Shown: piece after piece, positions 63,083 to 64,000 of the stretch
Numbering within the stretch: position 1 is the first letter of the stretch
How the letters are laid out: the number at the start of each line of letters is the position of its first letter
Source of the DNA: Ichthyophthirius multifiliis
Taxonomy: Eukaryota; Ciliophora; Oligohymenophorea; Hymenostomatida
Length of the DNA stretch: 64,000 nucleotides
Assembly (NCBI RefSeq): GCF_000220395.1
Contig: NW_004085945.1
Coordinates: 1-64,000, forward strand
Direction: 5' to 3'
Program-made: the position numbers and the translations under genes
Notes under the pieces: generated by a model
Seen by the model: the letters and a program-made list of their open reading frames with translations, nothing else
What the model was told of the DNA's origin: nothing
The model's database searches: none

Positions 63083-64000
63083 ATGTCTTAATTAGATAAT
63101 TCTTAAAATACGAATAACAATAATTAAAATTTTGCATAAATTTTCGAAAATTTTATATTTTAAGTTCCTAATTTAAGCTCTTCTTCTATTTAAAACATTT
63201 TTACTGAAATTATGTAAGATTAACCAAATATTCTTCCTGTTTATTAAAATACTCGCTAAAACTCAAAAAAAAAAGAATTTTAGGAGCCTAAAAAAAGGAA
63301 AAAAAAAAGTGATCCTCTTTAAAATACAGGAAATTATTGGAAATAAAAAGCAAATGATGCTTTTAATAATAATAATTTAGAAACTGCTATCGAATATTAC
63401 ACATAAGCTATAGAAATCGATAGTTCTTAATCAATATATTATTCAAATAGGGGAAAATGTTATAAAAAATTGGATAAAATTAAATAAGTATATATATATA
63501 TAAATATATATATTTATTAAATTTTTTTTATATATATTTAATATTTTAATTTTTTTTTTTTTTTTTATTAAAACTCAATCAAAAAAAAAGAATTTTTTAT
63601 TATATTTCCTTTTTTATGTTTGATTTAGTTTTTTTTTTTAAGATAATAAATTAAAAAATATAATTTAAAGTAATAATTTATATAAGTTTATAGATTAAAT
63701 ATTTTTTTATATTAAAAAGGCATTTGATGATGCAGTTCATGCTATTGAACTAGATGAAAATAATATAAAAGCATAACTTTTATGCGGTTAAACTTTATGT
63801 GAAATAGGAAAAAACGAAAAAAGTAACTAAAAAATTTTAAATGGGATAAAAAGATTAACAAGAGGTAATATTTAATAAAAAAAATAAATTTATATAAGTG
63901 AAATATTTAGAAAAATATAAAAAAAAATTATTAAAATTATAATAATTATAAATAACATTTATATTAATATTACATATATATATATATATACTATATACAT
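63083..64000 (+). CDS. TPR co-chaperone, CHIP/STUB1-like (5' part, truncated by window)
   Basis: Start MSQLDNSQNTNNNNQNF at 63083. After a disordered Asn/Ser-rich leader and a basic patch (KKRKKKSDP) come TPR repeats: NYWKQKANDAFNNNNLETAI, EYYTQAIEIDSSQSIYYSNR and GKCYKKLDKIKQ. An intron follows at 63488-63719, then AFDDAVHAIELDENNIKAQL, LCGQTLCEIGKNEKS and QKILNGIKRLTR. The K-x3-N-x-A and SNR carboxylate-clamp residues suit binding of Hsp70/Hsp90 C-termini. The LCEIGK...GI+RL sequence in the third repeat recalls CHIP-type ubiquitin ligases, whose U-box would lie beyond the window. A second intron starts at 63865 (GTAATATTT). Class call firm, CHIP identity tentative. Confidence 0.8.

Overview
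The window is macronuclear DNA of an oligohymenophorean ciliate close to Tetrahymena. TAA and TAG are read as glutamine and only TGA stops: histones H3 and H4, DRC2, two protein kinases and HMG-CoA reductase all read through in-frame TAA/TAG at conserved Gln positions and end at TGA. The DNA is extremely AT-rich, with long (TA)n tracts, and has short GTAAA...TAG introns. The composition together with Tetrahymena-like histones would suit Ichthyophthirius multifiliis, but that species call is inference.

With the standard code almost nothing looks like a gene. With the ciliate code and introns I find about 24 genes. From left to right: a coiled-coil protein (515-2948, -); a RING-H2 protein (4018-4374, +); a coiled-coil plus WD-repeat protein (4988-6409, -); a giant HECT ubiquitin ligase of HUWE1/Tom1 type (6867 to about 15987, -); a Cys-rich multipass membrane protein (17009-18979, +); a VPS9-domain Rab5-type exchange factor (19532-23510, -); a cyclic-nucleotide-gated type K+ channel with a zinc knuckle (23638-27987, -); a probable mitochondrial thioredoxin/TPR protein (28386-29693, -); a divergent H3/H4 pair (30260-31441); a ULK/Atg1-like kinase (32342-34259, +) convergent with a bacterial-type class II HMG-CoA reductase (34359 to about 36960, -); and a secreted Cys-rich protein (37896-39074, -). 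After a 2.8 kb stretch with no gene seen come a helical-repeat protein (41924-43904, +), a low-complexity N/Q/K/E protein (44418 to about 47170, +), the cilia protein DRC2/CCDC65 (47528-49155, -), a probable organellar protein with a RAP-like tail (49606-52428, +), a small basic protein (52533-53024, -), a metallo-beta-lactamase/double cNMP-binding protein with a degenerate metal site (53092-56008, -), a MAPKKK (56863-59121, +), a casein kinase 1 (59393-60646, +), two small uncharacterised genes and a TPR co-chaperone cut by the window end (63083 onward, +).

There is no operon logic: genes are independent, on both strands, separated by 0.1-2.8 kb of AT-rich spacer. Several products are nevertheless parts of common ciliate cell biology: cyclic-nucleotide sensing (K+ channel and MBL-cNMP protein), ciliary motility (DRC2), protein quality control (HECT ligase, RING protein, TPR co-chaperone, thioredoxin/TPR protein), vesicle traffic (VPS9) and isoprenoid synthesis (HMG-CoA reductase). 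The most unusual items are the MBL-cNMP protein that appears to have lost its metal ligands, the class II HMG-CoA reductase with a long C-terminal extension, the HECT catalytic cysteine codon split by an intron, and (TA)n arrays nested inside many introns.
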